From Mycobacterium sp. 1274761.0 (lineage in GTDB: Bacteria > Actinomycetota > Actinomycetes > Mycobacteriales > Mycobacteriaceae), in NCBI RefSeq assembly GCF_001668615.1, contig NZ_LZMC01000109.1, positions 1-64,000 on the forward strand: 64,000 bases of DNA. Reading direction: 5' to 3'. The position numbers were made by a program, and so were the translations under genes. How positions within the stretch are numbered: position 1 is the first letter of the stretch; each line of letters opens with the position of its first letter. Shown here in pieces: positions 8,471-16,606 of this stretch. The notes beneath the pieces were generated by a model that ran no database searches, was not told the DNA's origin, and saw only the letters and a program-made list of their open reading frames with translations.

Positions 8471-9223
8471 ATGGTTCCGCTTTGGTTCACGCTGTCCGCA
8501 CTCTGTTTCACAGGCGCGGCCGTGCTTCTGTACGTCGACATCGATCGTCGACGCGGCCTCGGCCGCCGCCGCAAGTCGTGGGCCAAGTCGCACGGCTTCG
8601 ACTACGAGTACGAATCCGAAGACCTGATCAAGCGCTGGAAGCGCGGGGTCATCTCGACCGTCGGCGACGTCACCGCCAAAAACGTCGTGCTTGGCCAGAT
8701 CCGCGGCGAGGCCGTGTTCATCTTCGACATCGAGGACGTCGCGACCGTCATCGCGCTGCACCGCAAGGTCGGCACGAACGTTGTCGTCGACCTGCGGCTC
8801 AAGGGCATCAAGGAGCCGCGCGAGAACGACATCTGGCTGCTCGGTGCCATCGGCCCGCGGATGGTCTACTCCACCAACCTTGACGCCGCCCGGCGCGCCT
8901 GCGACCGGCGCATGGTGACGTTCGCCCATACCGCGCCCGACTGCGCCGAGATCATGTGGAACGAGCAGAACTGGACGCTGGTGTCCATGCCCGTCACCAG
9001 CACGCGGGCCCAATGGGATGAAGGCCTGCGCACCGTGCGTCAGTACAACGACCTGCTGCGGGTGCTGCCCCCGATCCCGCAGGGGGCGACGGCTTCCAAG
9101 CAGCCGCGGCGAGCCGCCGCCCCCGGGCGTCCGGTCAAGCCCGCCCCCGCGGAGCCCCGCTACACCCAACCTGGTCCGCCACCACCGCGAAACGGCCGCC
9201 AGTCACCGCACTATCAGCGGTAA
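8471..9223 (+). CDS. ttfA: Trehalose monomycolate transport factor TtfA
   Basis: This 250-residue protein matches the family of M. tuberculosis Rv0383c / M. smegmatis MSMEG_0736, a partner of the MmpL3 flippase needed to deliver trehalose monomycolate across the inner membrane. It has one N-terminal membrane helix (about residues 3-24), a basic stretch RRRGLGRRRK just inside, a conserved cytoplasmic domain (about 35-200) and a disordered Pro/Arg/Ala-rich tail. Position next to clpB is the same as in M. tuberculosis. The ATG follows AGGGGTA closely. The tail is low complexity and variable, as expected. Confidence 0.88.
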   Translation: MVPLWFTLSALCFTGAAVLLYVDIDRRRGLGRRRKSWAKSHGFDYEYESEDLIKRWKRGVISTVGDVTAKNVVLGQIRGEAVFIFDIEDVATVIALHRKVGTNVVVDLRLKGIKEPRENDIWLLGAIGPRMVYSTNLDAARRACDRRMVTFAHTAPDCAEIMWNEQNWTLVSMPVTSTRAQWDEGLRTVRQYNDLLRVLPPIPQGATASKQPRRAAAPGRPVKPAPAEPRYTQPGPPPPRNGRQSPHYQR

Positions 9224-9237
9224 GTAACCTGTCCTGC

Positions 9238-10014
9238 ATGCCGCGTCCCGTCGCTTTGATCACCGGACCGACATCCGGGCTTGGGACGGGTTTTGCCCGG
9301 CGCTACGCCATCGATGGCTACGACCTCGTGCTGGTGGCCCGCGACGTCGACCGCCTGGAACGGCTTGCCGCCGAACTGCGCGATGAGGCGGGCGCCGCCG
9401 TCGAGGTGATACCCGCTGACCTGGCCGCCGCCGCCGACCGCGCCAAGGTCGCCGACCGGCTGAGCGCCGGCGTGCAGGTGCTGGTCAACAACGCCGGCTT
9501 CGGCACCTCCGGCGAGTTCTGGGCGACGGACTTTTCCGTGCTGAAGTCGCAGTTGGACGTCAACGTCACCGCGGTCATGCAGCTGACCCACGCCGCGCTG
9601 CCGTCGATGCTGGACGCGGCCGCAGGCACCATCATCAACGTCGCCAGCGTCGCGGGCCTGTTGCCCGGCCGCGGCTCGACGTACTCCGCGTCCAAGGCAT
9701 GGGTGGTGTCGTTCACCGAGGGGCTGGCCAACGGTCTGGTCGGCACAGGCGTCGGCGTGCATGCGTTGTGTCCCGGTTTCGTACGCACCGAATTCCACGA
9801 GCGGGCGGGGATCGAGATGGACGGCACCCCGTCGATCCTGTGGCTCGAGGTCGACGACGTCGTGCGCGACTGCCTGGCCGACGTCGCCAAGGACAACGTC
9901 GTCATCGTCCCCGGCATTCAGTACAAGGCGCTCACCACGGCGGGGCGGCTGGTGCCGCGAAACCTGGTGCGGCGCATCAACAAGACGGTGGCCAAGGGCC
10001 GTGGCCGCACCTGA
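9238..10014 (+). CDS. Short-chain dehydrogenase/reductase
   Basis: This 258-residue classical SDR uses NAD(P)(H). The cofactor loop is TGPTSGLG (residues 9-16), an Asn-Asn-Ala-Gly segment (VNNAGFGTSG) stabilises the core, and the YSASK motif gives the catalytic Tyr and Lys with Ser in NVASVAG. The C-terminus is extended and basic (RRINKTVAKGRGR), which may associate with membrane lipid. It starts 14 bases after ttfA and ends just before the lipoprotein gene, so it is probably cotranscribed with both. Substrate is unknown. Confidence 0.92.
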   Translation: MPRPVALITGPTSGLGTGFARRYAIDGYDLVLVARDVDRLERLAAELRDEAGAAVEVIPADLAAAADRAKVADRLSAGVQVLVNNAGFGTSGEFWATDFSVLKSQLDVNVTAVMQLTHAALPSMLDAAAGTIINVASVAGLLPGRGSTYSASKAWVVSFTEGLANGLVGTGVGVHALCPGFVRTEFHERAGIEMDGTPSILWLEVDDVVRDCLADVAKDNVVIVPGIQYKALTTAGRLVPRNLVRRINKTVAKGRGRT

Positions 10015-10020
10015 GTCCTG

Positions 10021-10920
10021 GTGCGCGCGCTAATCGCCCTGCTGTCGGCGGCCCTCCTGCTCGTGACGTCGGCATGCTCTGGTGACGATGCGGACGCGCA
10101 CCCGTATGCGGTCCAGGCCGCCAAGGTCGGCGAATCGCTGGCGGTTCTCGGCTGGAACATGTCGCTGGCCAACCTCCGCTTCGACGGCGACTATGTCCTC
10201 TTCGACATCGACGCGTCGCCCACCCAGCCCGACGGCCCGCACGCCGACCCCGCCGACATCCGCTTCGGCCTCTACGGCGCATTGGCACATCCGTTGGAGG
10301 CCAACGCAATCGGCGGCTGCCGCGATGTCACCGACCTAGCGATTCAGCCGGCGGCGGCTCCGACGCCGAACCGGCTGTCGGGCACGGCGTGCATCGGCCC
10401 GATGCGCGATCACTCGCAGGTGCGCGGCATCTACGTGTATTCGCCGAAGGACCGGATGGCGGGCACCACCGTCAGTTACGGCGCGGCCTACCCCGTCGGC
10501 GTCCCGCAGACCACCGACAGCGACACGGGCCTGTCGATCGCCACGACGAGCGCGGAGGGCTTCCGGGCCGACGGTGCCCAACTGGACCCGACCGCGCTCG
10601 GTGATCCGAACGCGTTCAACGGCAAGGGTTACATGCTGCTGGGCCTCGAAATCAACGGTGCCGCAGCACGATACCGCGACGATTCCGCCAAGCGCGGAGG
10701 TCCGCTGATGGTGCTCGTCGCGCCGAGCATGCCTGCGCCGGGGATCTCGCATGAGTGCGACATCTACGGTGCGTCGATGCTGGTGCTGCCCGACGCCGCG
10801 CTGGATGCGGTGTCTGTCCGGGCGTCTTTGTGCACGCAGGGTGAGATGAACGCCGCGCTGCTGTACGCGTCGGTGTCGCTGGTCGGCACGCACGCCGGTT
10901 TGTGGACCACCGATGGCTGA
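10021..10920 (+). CDS. Putative lipoprotein of unknown function
   Basis: The 299-residue product has a lipoprotein signal peptide: positively charged start, hydrophobic stretch ALIALLSAALLLV and a lipobox-like TSAC with the modified Cys at residue 19. The mature part has no domain I recognise; it is Asp/Ala/Gly-rich with four further Cys that could pair outside the cytoplasm. The GTG start is six bases after the SDR stop, and its 3' end overlaps the methyltransferase start by eight bases. In M. tuberculosis a protein of similar length (Rv0381c) occupies this place; I infer homology from position. Confidence 0.82.
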   Translation: MRALIALLSAALLLVTSACSGDDADAHPYAVQAAKVGESLAVLGWNMSLANLRFDGDYVLFDIDASPTQPDGPHADPADIRFGLYGALAHPLEANAIGGCRDVTDLAIQPAAAPTPNRLSGTACIGPMRDHSQVRGIYVYSPKDRMAGTTVSYGAAYPVGVPQTTDSDTGLSIATTSAEGFRADGAQLDPTALGDPNAFNGKGYMLLGLEINGAAARYRDDSAKRGGPLMVLVAPSMPAPGISHECDIYGASMLVLPDAALDAVSVRASLCTQGEMNAALLYASVSLVGTHAGLWTTDG

Positions 10921-11557
10921 CACGCCGGGGCCGACCGAATGGGGTGAATCACCGGGGGTCGGACCGTGGCAGGGCCCGCCGCCCGACGATCCCCGCTACG
11001 ACCCGGCGCTGTTGCGCGACGGCGACACCCGCAACGTCGTCGACGCCTACCGTTACTGGACCCGCGAGGCGATCATCGCCGACATCGACGGCCGCCGCCA
11101 CGCGCTGCACGTGGCGATCGAGAACTTCGGCAACGACGCCAACATCGGCGCTGTCGTGCGGACCGCCAACGCGTTCGCCGTCGACACCGTCCACATCGTC
11201 GGCCGCCGCCGGTGGAACCGCCGCGGTGCCATGGTGACCGACCGCTATCAGCGGCTGCGCCATCACGAGACGACCGCCGGCCTGTTGGCGTTCGCGGCCG
11301 AGGCCGGGCTGACGGTCGTCGCCGTGGACAACATCCCCGGCGCGCAGCGCCTCGAGCAGACCACGCTGCCGAGGGAGTGCCTGCTGGTGTTCGGGCAGGA
11401 GGGGCCCGGCATCACCGACGCCGCCAAGGCCGGTGCGGCGCTGACGGTGTCGATCGCGCAGTTCGGGTCGACACGCAGCATCAACGCCGGTGTGGCCGCG
11501 GGCATCGCGATGCACACCTGGATCGTTCACTGGGCCGATCTGTCCCGCGCATGGTAA
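10913..11557 (+). CDS. TrmH/SpoU-family RNA 2'-O-methyltransferase
   Basis: This 214-residue enzyme should transfer a methyl group from S-adenosylmethionine to a ribose 2'-OH in rRNA or tRNA. All three SPOUT motifs are visible: motif 1 NxGAVVRTANAF with its Asn and Arg, motif 2 VFGQEGPGIT, and motif 3 SIAQFGSTRSINAGVAAGIAM, which forms the knotted cofactor site. The N-terminal 45 residues are Pro/Gly-rich. It corresponds in position to Rv0380c. The start overlaps the upstream lipoprotein gene by eight bases. The target nucleotide cannot be deduced. Confidence 0.92.
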   Translation: MADTPGPTEWGESPGVGPWQGPPPDDPRYDPALLRDGDTRNVVDAYRYWTREAIIADIDGRRHALHVAIENFGNDANIGAVVRTANAFAVDTVHIVGRRRWNRRGAMVTDRYQRLRHHETTAGLLAFAAEAGLTVVAVDNIPGAQRLEQTTLPRECLLVFGQEGPGITDAAKAGAALTVSIAQFGSTRSINAGVAAGIAMHTWIVHWADLSRAW

Positions 11558-11607
11558 TGCGCGGGAGCGCCGACATCGCGCTGGCCTGGTAGGGCAGGAT
11601 CGACCAC

Positions 11608-12723
11608 ATGGATCAGCTATGGGCGAACCGGGCGGCGAGCGCCGAAGCCGCCGTCGCCAAGCGCCATCTGAGACGGCTGTGGGGGTTGCCCGGCACTCAG
11701 CTGGGCATGGTCGGCTGGCCCGCCACCCGCAGGGACCTCTTCTTCGGGACCTGGCATTACTGGTGGCAGGCGCACCTGCTGGACAACCTTGTCGACGCGC
11801 AGCTGCGTGATCCGCAGCCGGAGCGCCTGACGAAGATCAAACGGCAGATCCGGTCACACCGCCTGCGTAACAACTTTTCCTGGGTCAACAGCTACTACGA
11901 CGATATGGCCTGGCTGGCGCTGGCCATTGAACGCGCGGGCAGGCTCGCCGGCGTCGAGAAGCCCGGCGCATTGGAGAAACTGTGCGACCAGTTCGTCAAC
12001 GCCTGGGTGCCCGAGGACGGCGGCGGCATCCCGTGGCGCAAGCAGGACCAGTTCTTCAATGCGCCGGCCAACGGGCCGGCGGCCATCTTCTTGGCGCGCT
12101 ATGACGACCGGCTGCGGCGAGCTCAGCAGATGGCCGACTGGATCGACGAAACCCTGATCGATCCCGAGACGCATCTGGTGTTCGACGGCATTAAGGCCGG
12201 ATCGATGGTGCGCGCGCAGTACACCTACTGCCAGGGCGTGGTCATCGGCCTCGAGACCGAGCTCGCCGCGCGCACCCAGGACGACGACCACGCGCAGCGG
12301 GTGCACCGGCTGGTCGCCGCCGTCGACAAGGAAATGGCGCCCGGCGGGGTGATCAAGGGCGCCGGCGGCGGTGACGGAGGGCTGTTCAACGGCATCCTGG
12401 CGCGGTATCTGGCGTTGGTGGTCACCTCGCTGCCGGAGAAGTCGCCGGACGACGCCGCCGCCAAAGACACCGCCCGCAGGATCGTGCTGGCCTCCGCACA
12501 GTCGGCGTGGGATTACCGGCAGACGGTCGAGGGCCTGCCGCTGTTCGGGCCGTTCTGGGACCGCAACGCCGAGTTGCCGAAAGCGGGCGGAGCGGAGGCC
12601 CAGTTCGTCGAAGGAGCGGTCAACTCATCGGCGATGCCCGAGCGCGACCTGTCGGTGCAGCTGTCGGGTTGGATGCTGATGGAGGCGGCGCACGCGATCA
12701 CACAGGAGGACACACCGGCATGA
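11608..12723 (+). CDS. Glycoside hydrolase family 76 protein (alpha-1,6-mannanase-like)
   Basis: The 371-residue (alpha/alpha)6-barrel protein carries the GH76 catalytic signature YYDDMAWLALA with the paired aspartates at 98 and 99. GH76 enzymes cleave alpha-1,6-mannan, and in mycobacteria the obvious candidates are the mannan cores of phosphatidylinositol mannosides, lipomannan and lipoarabinomannan. No signal peptide or membrane helix is visible, so the protein seems cytoplasmic, as for its M. tuberculosis counterpart (Rv0365c). Its stop overlaps the ATG of the acetoacetyl-CoA synthetase gene (ATGA), the first link of a four-gene coupled chain. Confidence 0.87.
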   Translation: MDQLWANRAASAEAAVAKRHLRRLWGLPGTQLGMVGWPATRRDLFFGTWHYWWQAHLLDNLVDAQLRDPQPERLTKIKRQIRSHRLRNNFSWVNSYYDDMAWLALAIERAGRLAGVEKPGALEKLCDQFVNAWVPEDGGGIPWRKQDQFFNAPANGPAAIFLARYDDRLRRAQQMADWIDETLIDPETHLVFDGIKAGSMVRAQYTYCQGVVIGLETELAARTQDDDHAQRVHRLVAAVDKEMAPGGVIKGAGGGDGGLFNGILARYLALVVTSLPEKSPDDAAAKDTARRIVLASAQSAWDYRQTVEGLPLFGPFWDRNAELPKAGGAEAQFVEGAVNSSAMPERDLSVQLSGWMLMEAAHAITQEDTPA

Positions 12724-14741
12724 CCGCGCACGCGAGGAGCACAGAAAAAACCGCGCACGCGAGGAGCACAGAAAAAACCGCGCACGCGAGGAGCACAGAA
12801 CAAACCGAGCCCGGGGGCTGGACACCGGACGACGAGACCGCCGAGCGCGCGAACCTCACCCGCTTCATGCGGTGGCTGGCCGACACCGGCCGCGGCGAGT
12901 TCGCCGACTACCCGCAGCTGCTTGCGAAGTCGCTCGACGACATCGCATGGTTTTGGGACGCGGTGTGGCACTTCTTCGACATCCGCGCATCGACCCCAGC
13001 CGAGACCGTGCTCGCCAGCAGGGAAATGCCTGGGGCGCAGTGGTTTCCGGGCGCGACGCTGAACTACGCGGTCGAGGCGTTCCGGCACGAGACCGACGAA
13101 TACCCGGCGCTCGTGGTGGTCGGCGAGGACGGTTCGACGGAATGGTCGTGGGCGCGACTGCGGCAAGAGACCGCGGCGTTCGCGAACTATCTGCGCAGGC
13201 TTGGCGTCAAGCCGGGCGACCGGGTCGTCGGATACCTGCCCAACATCGGTGAAGCTGTCGCCGCCTTCCTCGGGGCGGCGAGTGTGGGGGCGACGTGGGC
13301 GGTCTGCAATCCCGACCTGGCCGTCGACGGCGTCGTCGCCCGGCTCGGCCAGCTCGAACCGGCGGTCCTTGTGGCCAGTGACGGCTCGGTCTATGCAGGC
13401 AAGCGCCATGACCGCAGCCGCGAGCTCGCCGAAATCCGGTCCAAGCTACCGACTTTGAAGGCGACGGTGTTGGTGCCGCGGCTCGGCAGCGAGTCTGCAC
13501 CCGACGTGACGCCGTGGTCGGAGGTGCTCGCGCTTGATGCGCCGCTGGAGATCACCGCCGTGCCGTTCGCGCATCCGCTGTGGGTGTTGTTTTCCTCTGG
13601 CACCACGGGAACGCCGAAGGGCATCGTGCACGGCCACGGCGGCGTGGTGCTCGAGCATCTCAAGTACCTGAGCCTGCAGGCCGACCTCAAACCCGGCGAA
13701 CGGTTCTGCTGGTATTCGACGACCAGCTGGATGATGTGGAACCTACTGGTGTCCGGGCTGCTGGTGGGCGCCACCGTGGTGTGCTACGACGGCAGCCCGA
13801 CCTATCCGCAGACCGACGGGCTGTGGAAGGTGGTCGCCGATCACCGCGTCGAGCTGTTCGGCGCGGGCGCCGGTTACTTCCTGGGATGTGCGAAGGCGGA
13901 GCTGCAGCCGGGCAAGGACTATCAGCTCGATTCGGTGCGCGCGATCGGATCCACCGGTTCTCCGTTGCCCGCCTCAGGTTTTCGCTGGATCCAGGATGGC
14001 GTCGGCCGGCCGGTGCCCGTCATTTCGATGAGCGGCGGCACCGACGTGGTGACCGCGTTCATCGGCGGGTGTCCGCTGGTCCCCATCCGCGCCGGCGAGC
14101 TGAACGTGATCTGCCTCGGCGCCGACATCCAGGCGTGGACGGCCGCCGACACCCCGGTGGTGGGCGAGGCGGGCGAGCTGGTTATCACTCAGCCGATGCC
14201 GTCGATGCCGGTGTTCTTCTGGAACGACCCCGACGGCAGCCGCTACCGCAGCGCCTACTTCGACAAGTATCCAGGCGTATGGTGCCACGGCGACTGGATC
14301 ACCATCACCGACCGCGATTCGGTTATGGTGCACGGTCGTTCGGACGCAACTCTGAACCGTCAGGGTGTTCGGATGGGCAGCGCGGAGATCTACAACGCGG
14401 TCGAAGCGCTCGCCGAGGTGCAGGATTGTCTGGTGGTGGGCGTCGAGCAGACCGACGGCGGGTATTGGATGCCGCTGTTCGTTCACCTCGCCGACGACGC
14501 CGAGCTCGACGACGCGATGCGCGACAAGATCAACACGGCGATCCGCCACGGCGCGTCGTCGCGTCACGTGCCCGACGACATTGTGGCCGTCCCCGGCATT
14601 CCGCGCACGATGACCGGTAAGCGCCTCGAGATTCCGATCAAGCGGATTCTGTTGGGCGCCAAGCCTGCCGACGTGGTGTCGCCGAGCGCCGTCGACAAGC
14701 CCGACATGCTTGCCGTCTTCGCGGAGCATACGCGGACGTGA
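12720..14741 (+). CDS. Acetoacetyl-CoA synthetase
   Basis: This 673-residue adenylate-forming enzyme activates acetoacetate with ATP and CoA. The AMP-binding core motif SSGTTGTPKGIVHGHGG, the later GTDVVTAFIGG and the C-terminal TGKRLEIPIKR with the catalytic Lys are present, and NLTRFMRWL plus the DIAWFWDAVW segment are typical of the acetoacetyl-CoA synthetase N-terminus. I start at the ATG overlapping the GH76 stop (ATGA). Residues 2-28 are then three tandem copies of TAHARSTE(K/Q), encoded by a 27-bp repeat, ahead of the conserved part that begins near residue 30. Its 3' end overlaps nhaA (GTGA). Confidence 0.92.
   Translation: MTAHARSTEKTAHARSTEKTAHARSTEQTEPGGWTPDDETAERANLTRFMRWLADTGRGEFADYPQLLAKSLDDIAWFWDAVWHFFDIRASTPAETVLASREMPGAQWFPGATLNYAVEAFRHETDEYPALVVVGEDGSTEWSWARLRQETAAFANYLRRLGVKPGDRVVGYLPNIGEAVAAFLGAASVGATWAVCNPDLAVDGVVARLGQLEPAVLVASDGSVYAGKRHDRSRELAEIRSKLPTLKATVLVPRLGSESAPDVTPWSEVLALDAPLEITAVPFAHPLWVLFSSGTTGTPKGIVHGHGGVVLEHLKYLSLQADLKPGERFCWYSTTSWMMWNLLVSGLLVGATVVCYDGSPTYPQTDGLWKVVADHRVELFGAGAGYFLGCAKAELQPGKDYQLDSVRAIGSTGSPLPASGFRWIQDGVGRPVPVISMSGGTDVVTAFIGGCPLVPIRAGELNVICLGADIQAWTAADTPVVGEAGELVITQPMPSMPVFFWNDPDGSRYRSAYFDKYPGVWCHGDWITITDRDSVMVHGRSDATLNRQGVRMGSAEIYNAVEALAEVQDCLVVGVEQTDGGYWMPLFVHLADDAELDDAMRDKINTAIRHGASSRHVPDDIVAVPGIPRTMTGKRLEIPIKRILLGAKPADVVSPSAVDKPDMLAVFAEHTRT
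12723..12803 (+). repeat. 27-bp tandem repeat, three copies, inside the acetoacetyl-CoA synthetase start
   Basis: Units 12723-12749, 12750-12776 and 12777-12803 differ only near the end of the third (AAA to CAA). The length is a multiple of three, so copy-number change keeps the frame and only alters an N-terminal HARSTE extension. Each unit contains GAGGAG, a ribosome-binding-site-like hexamer. The array begins right after the ATGA overlap between two genes, the position favoured by mycobacterial interspersed repetitive units, although its sequence is not one I recognise. Confidence 0.95.
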
Positions 14742-16606
14742 GCGTCGACGCGGGAGACTCGAGCGTCAGCGGCTTCCCGCGCATCGTTCGGATGCTGCCC
14801 TCCCGCTTCAGCCGGGACTCGAAGACCAGCCGCTCAGGCGAAAACGGCGCAGCGGGCCTGCTGCTGCTGGCCGCCGTCATCGCGATCGCGTGGGCGAATT
14901 CGCCGTGGGCTCAGAGCTATTGGACGCTGCTGGACACCCACATCGGGCTCAGCTTCGGCGACGCGCATCTGGAGCTGACGGTCCAGCACCTGATCAACGA
15001 CGGGTTGATGACGTTTTTCTTCTTCGTCGTCGGGCTGGAGGTGATGGGCGAGTTCACCATCGGGCAACTCACCGACCGCAGCCGGGCGATGGTGCCGGTG
15101 CTCGCGGCGGTCGCCGGTCTCGTCGTACCTGCACTGATCTTTCTGCTGATCAACGCGTCGAGTGACAACGCGAGCGCATGGGGCGTGGTGATCTCCACCG
15201 ACACCGCGTTCCTGATCGGCGCGCTGGCCATCATCAATCCGAAATTTCCTGCGCGGCTGCGACTTTTCCTGCTGACGTTGGCCGTCGTCGACGATATCGG
15301 TGCGCTCTCGGTCATCGCGCTGTTCTATTCGCAGAACCTGCGGATCGGGCCGCTGCTGGCCGCCGCGGCGCTGATCGCGGCGATCGCGCTGGTGCGTTAT
15401 CTGCCGGCGGGCCGCGGCCCCGCATACGCTGTGGCCGGGTTCGCGCTCTGGGTGGCGCTGTACATGGGCGGCGTGCACCCGACGCTGGCCGGCGTGGCGA
15501 TCGCGCTGCTGATTCCGGTGTTCACCCCGGAACGCAGGCAGGTGGAGCAGACCGTCGAGTTGATCCGGGCGTTCCGCCAGTCGCCGAATTCCGAGTACGC
15601 CCGCGCGGCGAGCCGTGGGCTGCGCGAGTCCATTTCGATCAACGAGCGGCTGCAAACCGAATTCGGTCCCTACATCTCGTTCGTCGTGCTGCCGCTGTTC
15701 GCGTTGGTCAACGCCGGTGTCCGGTTGACCCCCGAAACCATGTCGGCGGCCATCCGGTCACCGCTGACATGGGGCATCATCGGCGGCCTCGTCGGTGGGA
15801 AGTTCATCGGGATCACGGGCGCCACCTGGCTGGTGTCGCGCCTTGGCTGGGGTCAGTTGGCGCCCGGCCTGACGCTGCGACGGATCGCAGGCGGCGCGGC
15901 GCTGTCCGGAATCGGTTTCACCATCTCGCTTTTCATCATCGACATCGCGATCGACGATCCACTGATCGCCGACGAGGCGCGAGTCGGTGTGCTGGCCGCT
16001 TCGCTTCTAGCGTTCGCGCTGGGCTGGGCCATCTTCACGGTCACCGATTGGATCAGCCCGCCGGAACCGGTGGGGCTCACCCTGGTTCGGCCGATCGACC
16101 CGGACCGCGACCACATCCGCGGAGATGTCGACGCGCCGCTGACCCTCGTCGAGTACGGCGATTTCGAGTGCCCGTTCTGCAGCCGCGCCACGGGGTCGAT
16201 CGATCAAGTTCGCGAACATTTCGGCGACCAATTGCGCTATGTGTGGCGGCATCTGCCGCTGGAACGGGTGCACCCGCGCGCATTCGACGCGGCCCGCGCC
16301 AGCGAGGCGGCCGCACTGCAAGGGAAGTTCTGGGAGATGTCACGGGCGCTGTTCGCCCATTCCGAGGATCTGGAGTGGTCGGACATGTACCGCTACGCGG
16401 TCAGCATCGGTCTCGACATCGAACGGTTCGACAAGGACGTACGCGTGCACGCCGCCAAGGTGCTACACCATGTGCAGGACGACGCGCAGGACGCCGAGGT
16501 GATGGACCTCAACTCGACACCGACGTTCTTCGTCAACGGCAAGCGGCACAAGGGGCCGTGGGACGCCGCCAGCCTGATCCGTGCCCTGGAGGGCCGACAT
16601 GCGTGA
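14738..16606 (+). CDS. nhaA: Na+/H+ antiporter NhaA with C-terminal DsbA-like thioredoxin domain
   Basis: Residues 1-430 form an NhaA antiporter: about eleven hydrophobic segments and the paired aspartates Asp185-Asp186 in LAVVDDIGAL that carry Na+ and protons. Residues 445-622 form a DsbA-family thioredoxin fold with active-site CPFC at 478-481 and a cis-Pro loop STPTFFV. The fusion is known in other actinobacteria, but the role of the redox domain is unclear; it could sense or maintain thiol state on the side of the membrane that the C-terminus faces. The GTG overlaps the upstream stop (GTGA) and the 3' end overlaps xdhC by eight bases. Confidence 0.93.
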   Translation: MSVDAGDSSVSGFPRIVRMLPSRFSRDSKTSRSGENGAAGLLLLAAVIAIAWANSPWAQSYWTLLDTHIGLSFGDAHLELTVQHLINDGLMTFFFFVVGLEVMGEFTIGQLTDRSRAMVPVLAAVAGLVVPALIFLLINASSDNASAWGVVISTDTAFLIGALAIINPKFPARLRLFLLTLAVVDDIGALSVIALFYSQNLRIGPLLAAAALIAAIALVRYLPAGRGPAYAVAGFALWVALYMGGVHPTLAGVAIALLIPVFTPERRQVEQTVELIRAFRQSPNSEYARAASRGLRESISINERLQTEFGPYISFVVLPLFALVNAGVRLTPETMSAAIRSPLTWGIIGGLVGGKFIGITGATWLVSRLGWGQLAPGLTLRRIAGGAALSGIGFTISLFIIDIAIDDPLIADEARVGVLAASLLAFALGWAIFTVTDWISPPEPVGLTLVRPIDPDRDHIRGDVDAPLTLVEYGDFECPFCSRATGSIDQVREHFGDQLRYVWRHLPLERVHPRAFDAARASEAAALQGKFWEMSRALFAHSEDLEWSDMYRYAVSIGLDIERFDKDVRVHAAKVLHHVQDDAQDAEVMDLNSTPTFFVNGKRHKGPWDAASLIRALEGRHA

